From: Collybia mongolica
Lineage: Eukaryota > Basidiomycota > Agaricomycetes > Agaricales > Clitocybaceae
Direction of reading: 5' to 3'
DNA length: 64,000 nt
Assembly: GCA_013420905.1 (NCBI GenBank)
Contig: JAAXNY010000006.1
Location: forward strand, 2,356,001-2,420,000
The position numbers and the translations under genes are program-made. Under the pieces are notes generated by a model. It did not search any database. It was not told the DNA's origin and saw only the letters and a list, made by a program, of their open reading frames with translations. Below, piece by piece: positions 21,425 through 33,523 of this stretch (its first letter is position 1; each line of letters starts with the position of its first letter).

Positions 21425-21694
21425 ATAGTGAAGTTCTGGTAAATTTTTGGTGGTGTCTCAATTTTTACTTATGACTGACCACTCACATTGTTGTTCTCCA
21501 TGATTATTATGTATCTTTTTTGCTACTTGGATTGTACCATACTATGCACAACTACCTACTCAATGATACTACAAACTTGTTTCAACTATTTTGACTGAGT
21601 GTAGCATGCAGGAGGACCTTTTTCACTTTGTGACCAGTTGAGGTGTGGAATTTTTGCTGTGCAGCTGTCCGGCAAATTACGTTATGTCATACTG
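20863..21694 (+). repeat. Right arm of the large inverted repeat
   Basis: This is the near-identical reverse complement of the left arm (12255-13497 without the insertion). It starts abruptly at about 20863 within the Lys/Glu-rich ORF, and its outer end is near 21694 (ccggcaaattacgttatgtc + atactg). It keeps a 17-bp stretch missing from the left copy. It carries the single, unduplicated form of the site where the SINE-like element inserted in the left arm. Confidence 0.85.
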
Positions 21695-22234
21695 TGATTT
21701 TCAATCATTCTTTTCATTTTTGCCTGACTACAATTTTCCCCAAACTTCCCATTTGAGATCTGAGTTACAATAATCTATGCCCACTTTTCTATTGTTCACC
21801 AGCTCAGTGTAAACATCTAAATTCAGTTGGTGCTTTGGTCTGCCTTGAATCTTGAGTTTCAGTAACAAATTTGGCCTCCAAGATTTATTCTGAAAACTAA
21901 TGTTCATTCAAATAATTAAGTATTTCTGGATGATTCAGTATTAGTAGTAGCTCAAGTCATCCTCAACCATCTCCCAAATTTTGATGCTTTTCTGAAGTCA
22001 TCAGTTCACCTGAAAATGTCCACTCTCCAAGGTGTCCTATTCAAATTTGTTCTTTTTTATTGAGTGTGACCTTGGTACCTAACAGTAACAATCATTTACC
22101 GTTTATTTTATTATACTTTTTTCACCCAGGCCTGAAAATGAATTGTTACATAATAAAACAACTTTTAAACTTTGGCTGAAATCTACAAGCAACCCTTGAG
22201 TTCAAACCCACACGGGCCTCAGATATCCTTCCCC
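21695..22234. other. AT-rich upstream region of DRS1
   Basis: No gene or clear repeat is recognised. The DRS1 promoter should lie here, so the repeat island ends about 540 bp from the DRS1 start. Confidence 0.5.
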
Positions 22235-24913
22235 ATGGTTGAATATGTTATGACCATAGACTCTGATTCAGAGGAAGGAACACTCTCAGGAATCACTAAG
22301 GGTAATAACCAAGAGATCGAGGATGCTAGCCTCAATCCCAACTTCGTATTTGATCTTTCCGGAGACCCATACACAGACATAGTCGGGGACCATTCAAATT
22401 TGGTGGACCTTGTGAAGAGGGGCACGAAACCGGTCCGTTTACCTTTTAAACTCTATCAATACTAAGCACGTACTGTACACCAGCAACCACTATCGGTTGA
22501 TGAAATAATCGCCCGCCGTCGTCTTACGCGCAAACGCAAGCATTCTTTCGATGATGACGAGGGTATCAATGACCAAGTTGGGCAAGCCCTCGACGCGAAA
22601 TTTCTCAACAGCGGACCAGGTGATGACAGTAAAATGTCCGGCGAGGATAGTGATGACCCACTAGCAACATCAGACGACGAAAACGACATGGAAATTAAAG
22701 ATAGGAACGATATAGACGATAGCTATTCGTCACTCTCTGATTCTGATTCACAACAAGAGACACAAGCAGAAAAGGATCGCAAAGCCGCATTTTTTGATTC
22801 AGAAACTATTCTTGACGAGATTCACGAGTCATTTCTCACTATGAACCTTTCGCGACCGATTCTCAAAGCGCTCACCACCTTACGATTTCACAAACCAACA
22901 CCGATTCAAGCCGCAACTATTCCCATTGCTCTTTTGGGCAAGGACGTTGTTGGGGGTGCCGTCACTGGTTCAGGAAAGACCGCAGCCTTCGTTATTCCAA
23001 CTCTGGAGCGGCTGTTATACCGCGAGAAAGGCAAACATGCAGCGGCAACTCGGTGTCTTGTGCTCGTCCCGACGCGGGAGCTGGCCGTTCAATGTTTTGA
23101 TGTGAGTATTAAACTGGCGATTCACACAGACATTCGCTTCTGCCTTATTGTTGGTGAGCACTTCCACAATCATCTCAAGCCCCTGTACCTACCCTATCGT
23201 GCCAGGTGGGCTGTCAGTCAAATCACAAGAGGTAGCTCTTCGAACCCGCCCAGACGTAATAATCGCCACCCCTGGGCGTCTTATAGATCACATCCGCAAC
23301 ACCCCCTCTTTCACTCTTGACACACTCGATGTTCTCGTTCTGGATGAAGCGGATAGAATGCTGTCTGATGGTTTTGCAGACGAACTTGCCGAAATTATTG
23401 GATCCTGCCCGATCGCTCGTCAAACAATGCTTTTCTCTGCGACCATGACAGACTCTGTCGACGAGCTTGTAAAAATGACATTGAACAAACCAGTGCGACT
23501 ATTCGTGGATCCGAAGCGAAGCACAGCTCGCGGCCTGGTACAGGAGTTTGTGCGAGTGCGTGCTGGGAAAGAGGCTGAACGCTCGGCTCTTCTGGTTGCC
23601 CTTTGCAAACGGACATTCAAAACAAACGTCATAATCTTCCTGCGGAGCAAAAGACTGGCGCATCAAATGCGGATTGTGTTCAGCTTGTTAAATATGCGGT
23701 GCGGGGAACTCCACGGTGACCTTTCTCAAGAACAGGTTTGTAAAAGTCGATCACAAACCCAGCCATGTAATCTGACATCATACAGCGCCTGAAATCATTG
23801 CAGCTTTTCAGAGACGGTGCAGTCGATTTCTTAATGGCGACTGATCTCGCATCGCGTGGGTTGGACATCAAAGGCGTCGAAACAGTCATTAATTATGATA
23901 TGCCCGGTCAGCTGGCTCAATATTTACATCGTGTAGGACGAACAGCGCGCGCAGGCACCAACGGAAGGTGGGTCTGTTACAATTTTTGTTGTCGCATGTT
24001 AATAATCTCGCATTAGATCTGTCACCCTTGTCGGCGAAGCTGACCGAAAAATACTGAAAGCTGCAATCAAACATGGCGCTAGGGAAGACCAGGTTCGCCA
24101 CCGCATAGTCGCTTTAGAGATAGTTTCCGAATGGGCTGCGAGACTAGCAGAATTAAAGGATGAAGTCTCTGCGGTCTTGCACGATGAGAAAGAAGAAAAA
24201 TTTGTGAGGAAACATATATTAATTTGTGCCAGCCCGATTGTTCACGTTACGGTTATCAGTTCCGGCAGGCCGAAATGGAATTGAAGAAAGGGGAAAACAT
24301 GATCGAACATGAAGATGAAATATACTCTAGGCCTGCTAGAACGTGGTTTCAAACCGGGAAAGAAAAACAACAGTCTGAAGGTAATTGCTGGAATCTAATC
24401 ACAAGTCAGACGACGTTGACCTTTCAAAGCTCTTAGCAAACAACAGTACGAAGCTGGATTCGAGGAAGACAACAAGTTTCACCAGAAAAAAACAGTTGGA
24501 GAGAACAAGGTGATTCCCGACCATCCCCCTTAAGTAAAATACCCTTTAAGTACCCACTGACATGTCAATTATAATTAAAACAGCACAAACGAGATAAGTT
24601 CGCGGGCCTATCAAGAAAAGCGAAACGTAGAAAAATGACTATGGAAGAAGACGAAGAATTTGGTGATGAAAAGGCGTTGAAGGCGGCAATTCGATCTGCC
24701 AAAAAGTCAGCCCGCCCATCAAAAATAGGTGCCCCAGACAAACAGCCAAGTACAGCGAAAAGTCGGCCAAGACGAGCAGCCTCTCACGCAGGAGGTACCT
24801 TCGAGCGAGACGTGGATAAAAGAACGGGTCATCGAGAAGGGATCCGGGCTAAAAAGGGAGATGCAATTGGAAGACTAGGAAAGAAAGGTGGATTTTGGAA
24901 AAAGACAAGGTAA
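22235..24913 (+). CDS. DRS1: DEAD-box ATP-dependent RNA helicase Drs1 (DDX27 type)
   Basis: Nucleolar helicase of 60S ribosome assembly (27S/25S rRNA processing). ATG at 22235 (ccccATGG). The N-terminus is acidic ([10 protein letters not shown]) and has [17 protein letters not shown] after an intron that joins KPV to a PRTVHQQ stretch. The helicase core shows the Q motif (FHKPTPIQ, about 22890), Walker A AVTGSGKT (about 22960), [16 protein letters not shown] in VLDEADRML (about 23341), SAT in LFSATM, then [14 protein letters not shown] and [10 protein letters not shown]. Resolved introns end LIV / GGLSVKSQE (about 23152-23206) and SQEQ / [11 protein letters not shown] (about 23736-23785). The Lys-rich C-terminus ([10 protein letters not shown] ... 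[14 protein letters not shown]) is typical of Drs1. The stop lies about 30 bp from the left end of the 24.9-31.8 kb transposon. Confidence 0.95.
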
Positions 24914-25231
24914 AATTATATACCATTATTTGAGCTTGTCACCTACACCGGACTTCAGGCCAAATCACATGTGGCAAATATCCCGCTAATATGGGTTGTA
25001 TTTGCCAAATATTCTTTGAATATTCTCGAAATAACTGCCAGCTAATATTCGTCAGAAAGGGGCTGTATTTGAACTGTATTGCTTGAATATTGTCGTGGAA
25101 TAATAACCAAATAAAAATTTTGATAATATTTACACTCAGATGTCAATGGCCACGTGAGGCAGGCGCGTTCAACGCGTCACACGATCTCACTTGCATTGGC
25201 GCGACAAGTATAGGTTATACAAGATCGCACC

Positions 25232-27734
25232 ATGGTCAAGACTTACGCATGTGAAGCTCCCACCCACACTGACCTCATATCTCCTACTTCAAATGCACCA
25301 CTGACCAGACGTTCCACCCGACCGAATAAAGGGCAATATACAGCGGAGGAAGGGGGGAAGGTGCCTGTAGAGCTCACGCGCAAATTAGTACCTGATGCCA
25401 GTAACAAGAGGAAAAAAGGACCAACTAATCAAGATGAGAACCCAGCTGCCAAGAAGAAAAAAGCAAATCCAGCTGGGGCAAAGGCTCTCGGCTTCAGAAA
25501 TCCATTTGGTGTGCATACAGTGGCTTCCCTTGACTTCTGTTCTCTGAAATTTCCTTCGAATCAGCTACAACACTCAATAATCCCCAAAATGAACATACTG
25601 TGTCATCAAACTCATCTCCATTAACGGCCTTTAGTCCTACTCCCGAACAGTCTTGCCCATCTCCCCTTCAACCTAAGGTACTAGAATCGGTCAGTTTTCA
25701 ATATGCTATCAAAAATTGTGCTTACAGATATATATAGACCGTGGATTGGGTTTCCTTCCCCGTCGCCCAACCACCACAAAATGACACCAGCTATATGCAG
25801 TCACAGTGCGCTATAATCGAAAAGGCCCCTTCGCAGCAGCGCGAGAAATCCGTTGTTAGGGCTGCCCAGCGAGATGCGCCGCCTCGAACGCCACCTAAAA
25901 CAAAGACATTGATATTGTCTGTCAGGAATTCACTTGCTCCGTCGACTGGGAGCCGCTCACCTTTCATAATTGACTCTACATCTCGCCATAGACAGATGGA
26001 TCCACCCCCTCCATTCAGACTTCCTTTTGGTAGAGAACATCTGAGTTCCAGCCAAGCTTCCACCTCTCCATTTACTGTTCCTAAAAGTCAAAAAGCCGCC
26101 ATCAATATACAATCCACATGCGAGAGTCCTTTTCGAGATCTACCACGTACTTCTGCACAGTCACGCACTGCACCTATTTCATCATCCCGCACCATTTCCA
26201 AAGCCAATCAAGCAAACAACCTAAAAATGATTCCCTTCTCACGCGACGTTTCCACTATACCCTCAAAACCAGCCACAGTTTCGAAGCAGGTGACGGACAA
26301 GCTCATGCAGCTTGAGTCCGCCTCGGAGAGTGTACAGAGCCGCCTCGAAAAACTGGAGCAAGAAGCTACGATTATACGAGATTTGAAGAATGAGAAGCGT
26401 ACTCTCCTTGATCAAGTTGGACAACTTACTGAACGGGTCGAAATGCTTGAGGGGGTGGTTAAAACAATGTTGGACAGACTTGAAGGGGGGAAGGCGATTG
26501 GAACCAATAGCGAGGAAGATGGTGATGCATCTCGGCCCTCAAAGAGAATCCCACGAGATAACTGCTTTAATGTAAGAGGGCCGTCTACGATGGTTATTGT
26601 ACAGATGCTTACCAGGGTGTTGCAGAATGCTGTCCGAAAAACGATGTTGATTGCAATGGGGTTAGGAGCAAAAGCTCGAGCGAAGGATGTGGTAAAGATG
26701 CCGTCACATCCGAGTGGGGGTGGTTTTGTAAAAGACCGTGAAATGGGTGGTGGACAGTTTATCCGACCGGATTGGCAGTCGAACTTCGCCGGGAATACAA
26801 TTTGGCATAATCATATGATCCGAATGATCAAACAACAATCAACGCAAGTCTATCCGGCATTCACAAAGGAGTCCCTGGCAGAAAAATCTGATGCAGCTTT
26901 GTTGTCCCGGATGGAGATCATTTTCAAAAATCTGCGAACATCCTATTTGAAACATGTTCGGGTGGCCAACCTTGGATCTGATGCTGAGGAAGAGGCTGAG
27001 GAGGATGAAGAGACTCGAAAACAGAGGAATCGTCGCTTACAAAGGAAGGCTAGAGTATGTTGAAGATTTATTTTGAGGCATGAGCTTACTAACGTATGGT
27101 TCAGAAAGCGGAGGAGCGTTTGAGAGTCATTCAAACCGAGAACTGGCACTGCAAGGGTGCTGATTGGTTCTTTAAAGCAGCTTACCAGTCAACAGATGAA
27201 TCAGATGTGACTCCGGTCTTGGATCCAAACACGGACATTGACGACGAATGCGAAGTTCCCGTGGCTTCAACACGAAAGCCATGGATAACACGTCCACCGC
27301 TATATCGAGAAGCTACTGTGAGTGTACTTCTTAACCAATCTAGCGAATGGTCTAGCTTAGCTTTGAATTATTTCCAGTTTGAAGCGTGGGTCGAATCCTT
27401 GGAAAAAGAGATCATGATCATTCGAAAGCAAACCGAGAAAGAGAATCGTGGCAAGGCAGGTCCCCATCCCCGTGTCCGAGGCCGTCCCGTCGATGTTCCG
27501 CTCCCAAGAATGAAACTGATTGATGAGAAAATTGTAATGAATGCAATTGATCTGGACTGGCTAGAGAATCACCCTGAATCAAACAGGCCCACAAGAATTC
27601 AAGACTGGGCCGGTGGCCCTAATATGCACGATGATAGCAATGATGGGGATGAAGGGTGTGAGAACAATGGGGAGTACCCAGATTCGAACGAGCACGAGGA
27701 TGAGGATGAAGACCTTGATGATATCTATGGATGA
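25232..27734 (+). CDS. Transposon-borne hypothetical protein with coiled coil and acidic tail (spliced)
   Basis: I do not recognise the family. ATG at 25232 is in good context (caccATGG). The first exon is basic (RRSTRPNKGQ, NKRKKG, AAKKKKANPAG). Two introns probably follow (about 25508-25565 and 25678-25738), leading to a long Ser/Pro-rich exon. A coiled coil lies at about 26290-26490 (LEKLEQEATIIRDLKNEKRT then QLTERVEMLEGVV). The region 26740-26900 reads QFIRPDWQSNFAGNTIWHNH and is followed by an acidic stretch (DAEEEAEEDEETRKQR). After an intron near 27057-27104 the protein continues with ERLRVIQTENWHCKGADWFF; another intron is near 27318-27377. It ends in an acidic tail DEDEDLDDIYG. Its place inside the TIRs suggests an accessory transposition or DNA-binding protein, or captured cargo; this is inference. 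Confidence 0.75.
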
Positions 27735-27801
27735 CATTATATTAGTTACAATCGTCTGTGATATCAATATCGTCTTCAGGTTTATCCTAGAATTACATTA
27801 G

Positions 27802-30800
27802 CTAAGAAAGAGAAACAATTCAACAGCACTGACATGATCAAAAGCAACTGTGATCCAAAGATTCCGTTGCACGACAGTCACTGGTGCCAAAATGAAATGC
27901 CCAGAGAGACGGCTGATGGCAACAGCCTCAGGTTGAGCTAAATCCCCTGCATCCCAAACATCGACCGCCAGGTCCACGGCCCTTGATGGGGATGAGCTTA
28001 GAAAATTCTTTAAGCTTCAGTACATACCGTAAGGACCAAGGAAACTCCATTCTTGAAGTGATTTCACTGGTTTTGAACTTGCGGACAATTGCGACGGTTG
28101 ATGTTAAGTGAACAGTATTGTGTGTAATCGATGCTTGAAAAATATAATCAATTAGTACAGGTGTGCGTCCATCAATATAGGCGTATTGCGCAGATCGGCC
28201 ACGGGCAGATGTTGCTGCTCCGTATCGTCGCTTCGCCAGCCAGATGTGTGTGTATGACTTAACATCACCGAAAAAAGCAGCCTGAGACTGGTGAGTAGCG
28301 GGAGTCGTGTTACTGATGAGATCAAGGTCCACGGACCAAGCATGGCGAAGATATTCATAAAGAAGGCTATAATACCCATAACCCAGAGTGCGTAATTGGA
28401 CAATGTTGTGGTACCGTGGAAAGTCAATATGATCTGCAGAGGTTGAGTTAAACCTGTTACACATTTTATAGCTTGAGTTTACCCGGGTTTGATTCAGCTT
28501 CGATTCGGTCAATATAATTTTGGAGTGTACCACGTCGTTCCGAAGTGCCACCGTGCAGGTATGACTTGAGCAGATCAACTGAATCCTGATCCTCCTTAAC
28601 GAGAGGCCGCGTCAGCCGCTCTAAGTGTGATATCTTAAGTGCCATCAGAACAACAAGTATATGAACAATATATTTCAAGATACGCACGAGCTCCTGAATG
28701 AACGTGGTTTTCCACCAGCCCCGCATCATCGTTCCTTCAATTTCTCCACCTGAATGCCCATTTTGATTGAATCGCCCGAGTGTCCCATTATTTCGTTCAT
28801 ACGGGTAGGTGCCAAAACCGGGGGATGGCCCATAGCGCAAGAATTGGTCTTCAAGGTGTATCGCAAGATGAAAATATGGTGTTAGGTGAGCTTTCATTCG
28901 TGCCAACAGCTGTATTGAATGGTTAAGTGAACCACAGCCTCGCCTTATCTCCGTGGGGCTGATGGCATGGGAGCTAAGTATACGTCGGGCGGCACATATA
29001 TTCAGCACAACATCATAATGCCGACGGAGGGAACGGTCCATCTTGCTGTCTTCAAATTCTGGTAACTCGTCAGGCGGCATATCTGGATTCTGCGCAAGAA
29101 GATGTGCTCGACAGCGGGTGTGGACAAGCTTTTGCTGAGAGATCATTTTTCTTTCGATTTTCGTACCCTTGGCTGGAGGTGGAGCGTCTCTATCTGGGAT
29201 TTTTCCATTAATCTCCCAAGCAATGAACAGAGCAACAAAAAAAATAGCGCTATGAGATTTCCATTGATCCGCTTTGATAGAGCCAGTCGCACGCGCAATC
29301 TGATGTTAAATTGGTATGAGAAATTTAATAGTTAAGAAGTTGCGACATACAGATGGAGGAAGACGACCAATGGAGCAAGGCCAGATAAGGTTCTCAAAAA
29401 AATCGGACATCTTTCCCATGGCCCTTGAATTTAGCATCCCATTCTCATATAGTATGCTTTTCGTGGAGTGCTTGATAATACCTAAATTCCTGGTTCATTG
29501 ATATTTTAGGAGTCGAAAGTCAGAGCTCACAGAGAAAGAATAAGTGCATGAAGTCCAACAGGGATGAACGTCCTGGAGCCCAGTTAACTAGTTCATGGAT
29601 GGCGCTGTAACGAATGCCCCTGCGTCGATGAATCTCTTCAGCGATTTCTTCGTTAACATCACGAGTGTGGAAGGCATATTTGAGGTAGCGCCATGGATCA
29701 CGTTCCTCGCACACTTGAAATTGGGTCAGACCACAATATTAAAAACGGAGCCAAATGCTACCTACCTGCTGGCTTCAAAGCTTCCGGATCTGTAAGACTG
29801 TAGAACGTAGCCTTACATGCAGGACTCATAAAATGGATGGACGTAAAGCCCTGTAGCCCATTGAGTTTGCGACTTGCTGGAAGATCCGACACATCAGCCT
29901 CCAGTTGGGCATGAAACAGTTCAACATTGGGGCTTCCGTGTACTCGAAATTCCATCCCTAAAAAGTCCAGTTCAGGTATGTCCCAGAAAAAACACTAGAT
30001 TGCCACACCATTGTACAAAGCTTTGAGGTCTCGAACAAATAAGTCGAATGGCTTGTTAAGTTGTTGTAACGAAGGTTCCCCTGGCGTGGGGGGGAAAACA
30101 AAAACCAGAATGGTTTCTTCACGTAAGTAACGTACCGTGCGAGGATTGTTACAAATCGTGATATACAGGGCTCCCGTTGAGTGAGTACCAGTTTTGACAG
30201 CCTGGAACCTATATAGCAATCAGAAGTAAGCACTAGTAAACTTAAAGACGAATGTAGATACCAGTCAATATTCATCTGCAACACGAGGCCATTCGGCAGA
30301 GCAACGAACTGCTGCGCTTTCTCGAGTACATTCACATCACGAACTTCCCAGGCGCCATTGCGACGGCGTTCTAGTCCTGCCTGTATAGCTCGCCATCCCC
30401 ATGCATCCGTGACATCGTGTAATAGTCTGTCAGAATCCGTGTAGGCAGCAAAGCCTCGATCCGTAGTTGGCGCCCTGACTCCAGGTTCGTCACCAACTTG
30501 CCTCCAGTGTTGCCATTGTGCGACTTTTCCCGGTCGTAGGCATAGCCTCTGAATCGCACGCGAGGGCGGAACGTATGGAAGGATGAGAAGAGGTGTTCGT
30601 TTCTCTGTCCCATCAGAGAGCCGCTTTGTGGTGTATATGGTGTCGGAACAATCGCCGTTTGAGCAGTATGGGGAATCCAGTAGAGGTAATAGGTGTGGAT
30701 GATGCGTCGCCCAACACGTCGGGCAGAGGATGAGATAAATGATGAATCCCTCCGTCAAGACACCCAGCCGTTTCTCCACTGTACGAATTGTCCTGGCGAA

Positions 30801-31580
30801 ACTGTCAGCACCTGGAAAGTCAAGGCCGGCAGCAACGCTGGCATTAAACACATTGGAATACCCATCCAGCATGAGAGATGCAGCTCTGTGGGTCATACCA
30901 TCAAAAGCGACCCCTAGAAAAACACGCAAATACGCATTTCGAATGGCAGGGTGATCATCGAAGGCCCAAGGCAACTCTCGTTCCATATCTTCAAGCAGGC
31001 CGTCTTCAGGTGCATAGCCATTGAACAATTCATGTCGAGAGGAGAAAAGGGGGTCATCGGCAATGTTCTCGATGGGATCTTGACCAAAATCCAAGCTCGA
31101 ATTGCAGTCCGATTGTGAGTCCGAGTCTTGTTCAAAATGACTCTCAGCTGTAGAGGCATAACATTCGTCGGTTTCTTCTTCAAACTCTGAATCCGAGCTA
31201 AACACCATTCCGTATCCGTCAGGTCCCAGCTGCTCCTCTGCAAGCCAACGAAACTCGCTGCTAACGCTTCCACCTCGCGGTTCTGCCAAACCTTCGACCT
31301 GAACATCACAGTCCATGCCAAAGTCCCAACCAGCCTCTTCTTCACTTGAATCATCATCTCCGAAGCCGTCGTCATTGAGGTAATGATCAGTATGCTGTGG
31401 CATGCCAGCCGTTGCAGTTGGAGCGCGTTCCCAAGTCGTTCCTCGAGGTAGTCCGAGTTTTACATCGTCGGCTTCGCAGTGTCTTCGAGACGTACGCTGA
31501 GTCTGCAGAGTACCCTGGATATCCGTAGTGAGACAGATGGTGCATTTGCACCAGCATGGTTGGTTGTCGGCTTTGGTCAT
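27802..31580 (-). CDS. Tnp2/Plavaka-like transposase (CACTA-related), spliced
   Basis: Likely DDE transposase of the surrounding element. ATG at 31580 starts MTKADNQPCWCKCTICLT, a Cys-rich N-terminus, followed by a very acidic region (about 31380-31050). The core reads MNIDWF after an intron near 30216-30265, with THSTGALYITICNNPR, FPPTPGEPSLQQLN and DLKALYNG, the pattern of Tnp2 proteins. Further on are CKATFYSLTDPE, SLLDFMHLFFL, and YFHLAIHLEDQFLRYGP with YPYERNNG. Candidate catalytic acids are the Asp of NIDWF, the Asp of LLDFMH and the Glu of YERNNG. The C-terminal part has RYGAATSARGRSAQYAYIDG and a last exon ending VAFDHVSAVELFLFLS at 27802. Many short introns are needed and only a few are resolved. 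No obvious disabling mutation was seen. Confidence 0.82.
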
Positions 31581-31814
31581 AGACGTTGTGGAACAAAAAA
31601 GCGGGGGTGGTGTGATCACACTTACAGATAAAAGTCCCTCTCTCAATTACAAGTCCTCAGAGCAGTGGTAGCCAGGAAATATAGGAACAATACATGATAT
31701 ATTGTCGAAGTAATGGAGGTCGAATACAGCTGGCAAATATTTTGGCAATACAGCGTAAATACAACAGGTATAAACAAAATATTGGCCACGTATGATTTGG
31801 CCCGAAGTCCGGTG

Positions 31815-33523
31815 TACAGTCGTGGAAGACAATAAGAGCAAATAACATTCCAAGCGCACCAGAGACTTTGGTTCATTGCCAGAACGATTCGATATGGATT
31901 CACTAATAATCATTTCAACAATTCTAGCATCCGACATCGCATTTTCCACAACAGCTTCTCTTCAGTGACTGGCCTTGGGTATGTCTCAAAAGTTCAGCCG
32001 CTTTTCATTTAACAGCATTCGCGAAGAACAACTTTGGTGGCTTCCTTCTCTTTTTCCTTGTCCTATTTTTTTCTACGGAACCGAAGAAGGGCCGGATTAG
32101 CTTTCCATGCTTTGGGCCAAGACAACAGTGAGTCCTGGTCAGGGTGCTCGTACCGTGTTTCGACCTGGGTTTCACGCCATATTACGATATAGCACCATTC
32201 CGGCCAGTTACGAGTCCAGCTAATTCCAAACACAGCATTCTCCTATGTGTTAACTCCATTCGCTGTAGAAATGGCCTCTCGTGGTTGAGTGATCCAGATG
32301 GAACTTCGCATCCCACTCTGCTCATCCCATCGGTCCTTTCGCAGGAACTCAGACATCGATATCGAAATGGTTACCGTAACTGGTACTGCAACGTGAGTTT
32401 TATTTTGTGAGGCACAGATTGGGGTCAAGATTACAAAAAATGGTTGAATGGACGTTATACCCATGTGATATTCCTACCCGCCTGGCAAGGGAGAAAAAAT
32501 GTTCATTCATTTATTCAATGCGTCTAACGCAAATGCCAGAAGTCAAAGGAACTAGTGCGCGGCATGCATAAATTGACCTCCACACAGCTGGAGGGAGTTA
32601 CGAAGGAATGTTCAAAAATGATGTCCAAGGATAGACCGACAGAAAGGTACGTAAGGGTCATTTGCAAAGATTTGATCCTAGTGGCCATGGAGCACCAACC
32701 GGATAGAAGAGTATGTAAGGCTCGAATAACCTCGCCTTGTTGCCGAGGCAATACTGATACCAGAACGTTTAATAATTCCAGTTGCTATCGGCACGATTTC
32801 CGATTAAGCGATGTCACCATACTTTTGTAGCTAGAATTCGGAGGCATGGGTGGTGTTTGACCAGCAACAGGTCGGCTCAGAGAATAGTCCAGTGCATGTT
32901 CGCGGTTGGAGAAAAATCGAGCTTAGGGGGCGAAAATTTGGACTGGTATCGGGGAACTTTAGAAGCTAGCCGCAATAGCCGGAGCTGCATTCGCCAACCC
33001 TGCATCCACGGGCTCTTTTATTGGAGAGGCCGGTGTGCACAATCAAAGACGGGGGACAAGCAAAACAACACCCGACGTGACTTTGGTCCTAGCTCAATTT
33101 GGACAGGAAGATATGATCCTACGGATATTGCGGTGAGAATACGGGCGCGAGGCCGTGACTCAAGGATAAAAATTGAATTGTTTTGTGCCCCAGTTGCATT
33201 GAGGCGAGGGATGTGCCGGCGTTGACCGGGTAGTGGGCCTGAGTTGCGGCAGTGGCGAGCAAACTTGTGCAGTTTGGCTCAGGAAGGTCACTGGAGAGCT
33301 TCAATGGAGATACCGTCTACAGGAGAAGCGGCTTTCCCTTCAGGATCCCTCCTCAGCTTCGAGAAAGTCCTGCCAATGTGAGCGCCGCACACCTTCAGGT
33401 CCGGCTGAGTAGATCGAGTTTTAAGGGCCGCGGACCCTTCTCCTCGTGCCCTTTGATTCGAATTCTTTTTTCCATGCCATTAAATCTGCTCTCTTTTGGG
33501 CCTCAGCCTCCAACGTTTCCTTC
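31815..33523. other. 1.7 kb without a confident gene between the transposon and the bZIP gene
   Basis: Two coding-like pieces occur on the plus strand. One at about 32552-32648 reads ELVRGMHKLTSTQLEGV then KMMSKDRPTE, ends in a consensus donor (gtacgtaag), and could join an exon after 32780. The other at about 32964-33134 reads AAIAGAAFANPASTGSF then TPDVTLVLAQFGQED. Neither gave a family I recognise, and no model spans them. They could be remnants or exons of one unrecognised small gene. Confidence 0.4.

Larger units (their letters stand above)
24946..31814. mobile_element. Apparently complete CACTA/Plavaka-like DNA transposon (6.87 kb, two convergent genes)
   Basis: The termini are inverted repeats: caccggacttcaggccaaat from 24946 and its match atttggcccgaagtccggtg ending 31814. 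They extend inwards to about 38 bp (…gtggcaaatat / atattggccac…) with four mismatches. TA sits next to both ends (24944-24945, 31815-31816), consistent with a 2-bp duplication but too short to prove it. The CAC start fits the CACTA group. Inside are a plus-strand gene (25232-27734) and a minus-strand Tnp2/Plavaka-like transposase (27802-31580) that converge with 67 bp between stops. Both reading frames look open after splicing, so the element may be functional. Confidence 0.85.

Noticed and set aside
12712..21645. LTR retrotransposon with the two ~0.8 kb repeats as LTRs
   Set aside because: The repeats are inverted, not direct, and no gag, protease, reverse transcriptase or integrase motif lies between them.
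33446..33523. Upstream extension of the bZIP ORF
   Set aside because: The longer ORF begins at a GTG codon; the first ATG in frame is at 33524.
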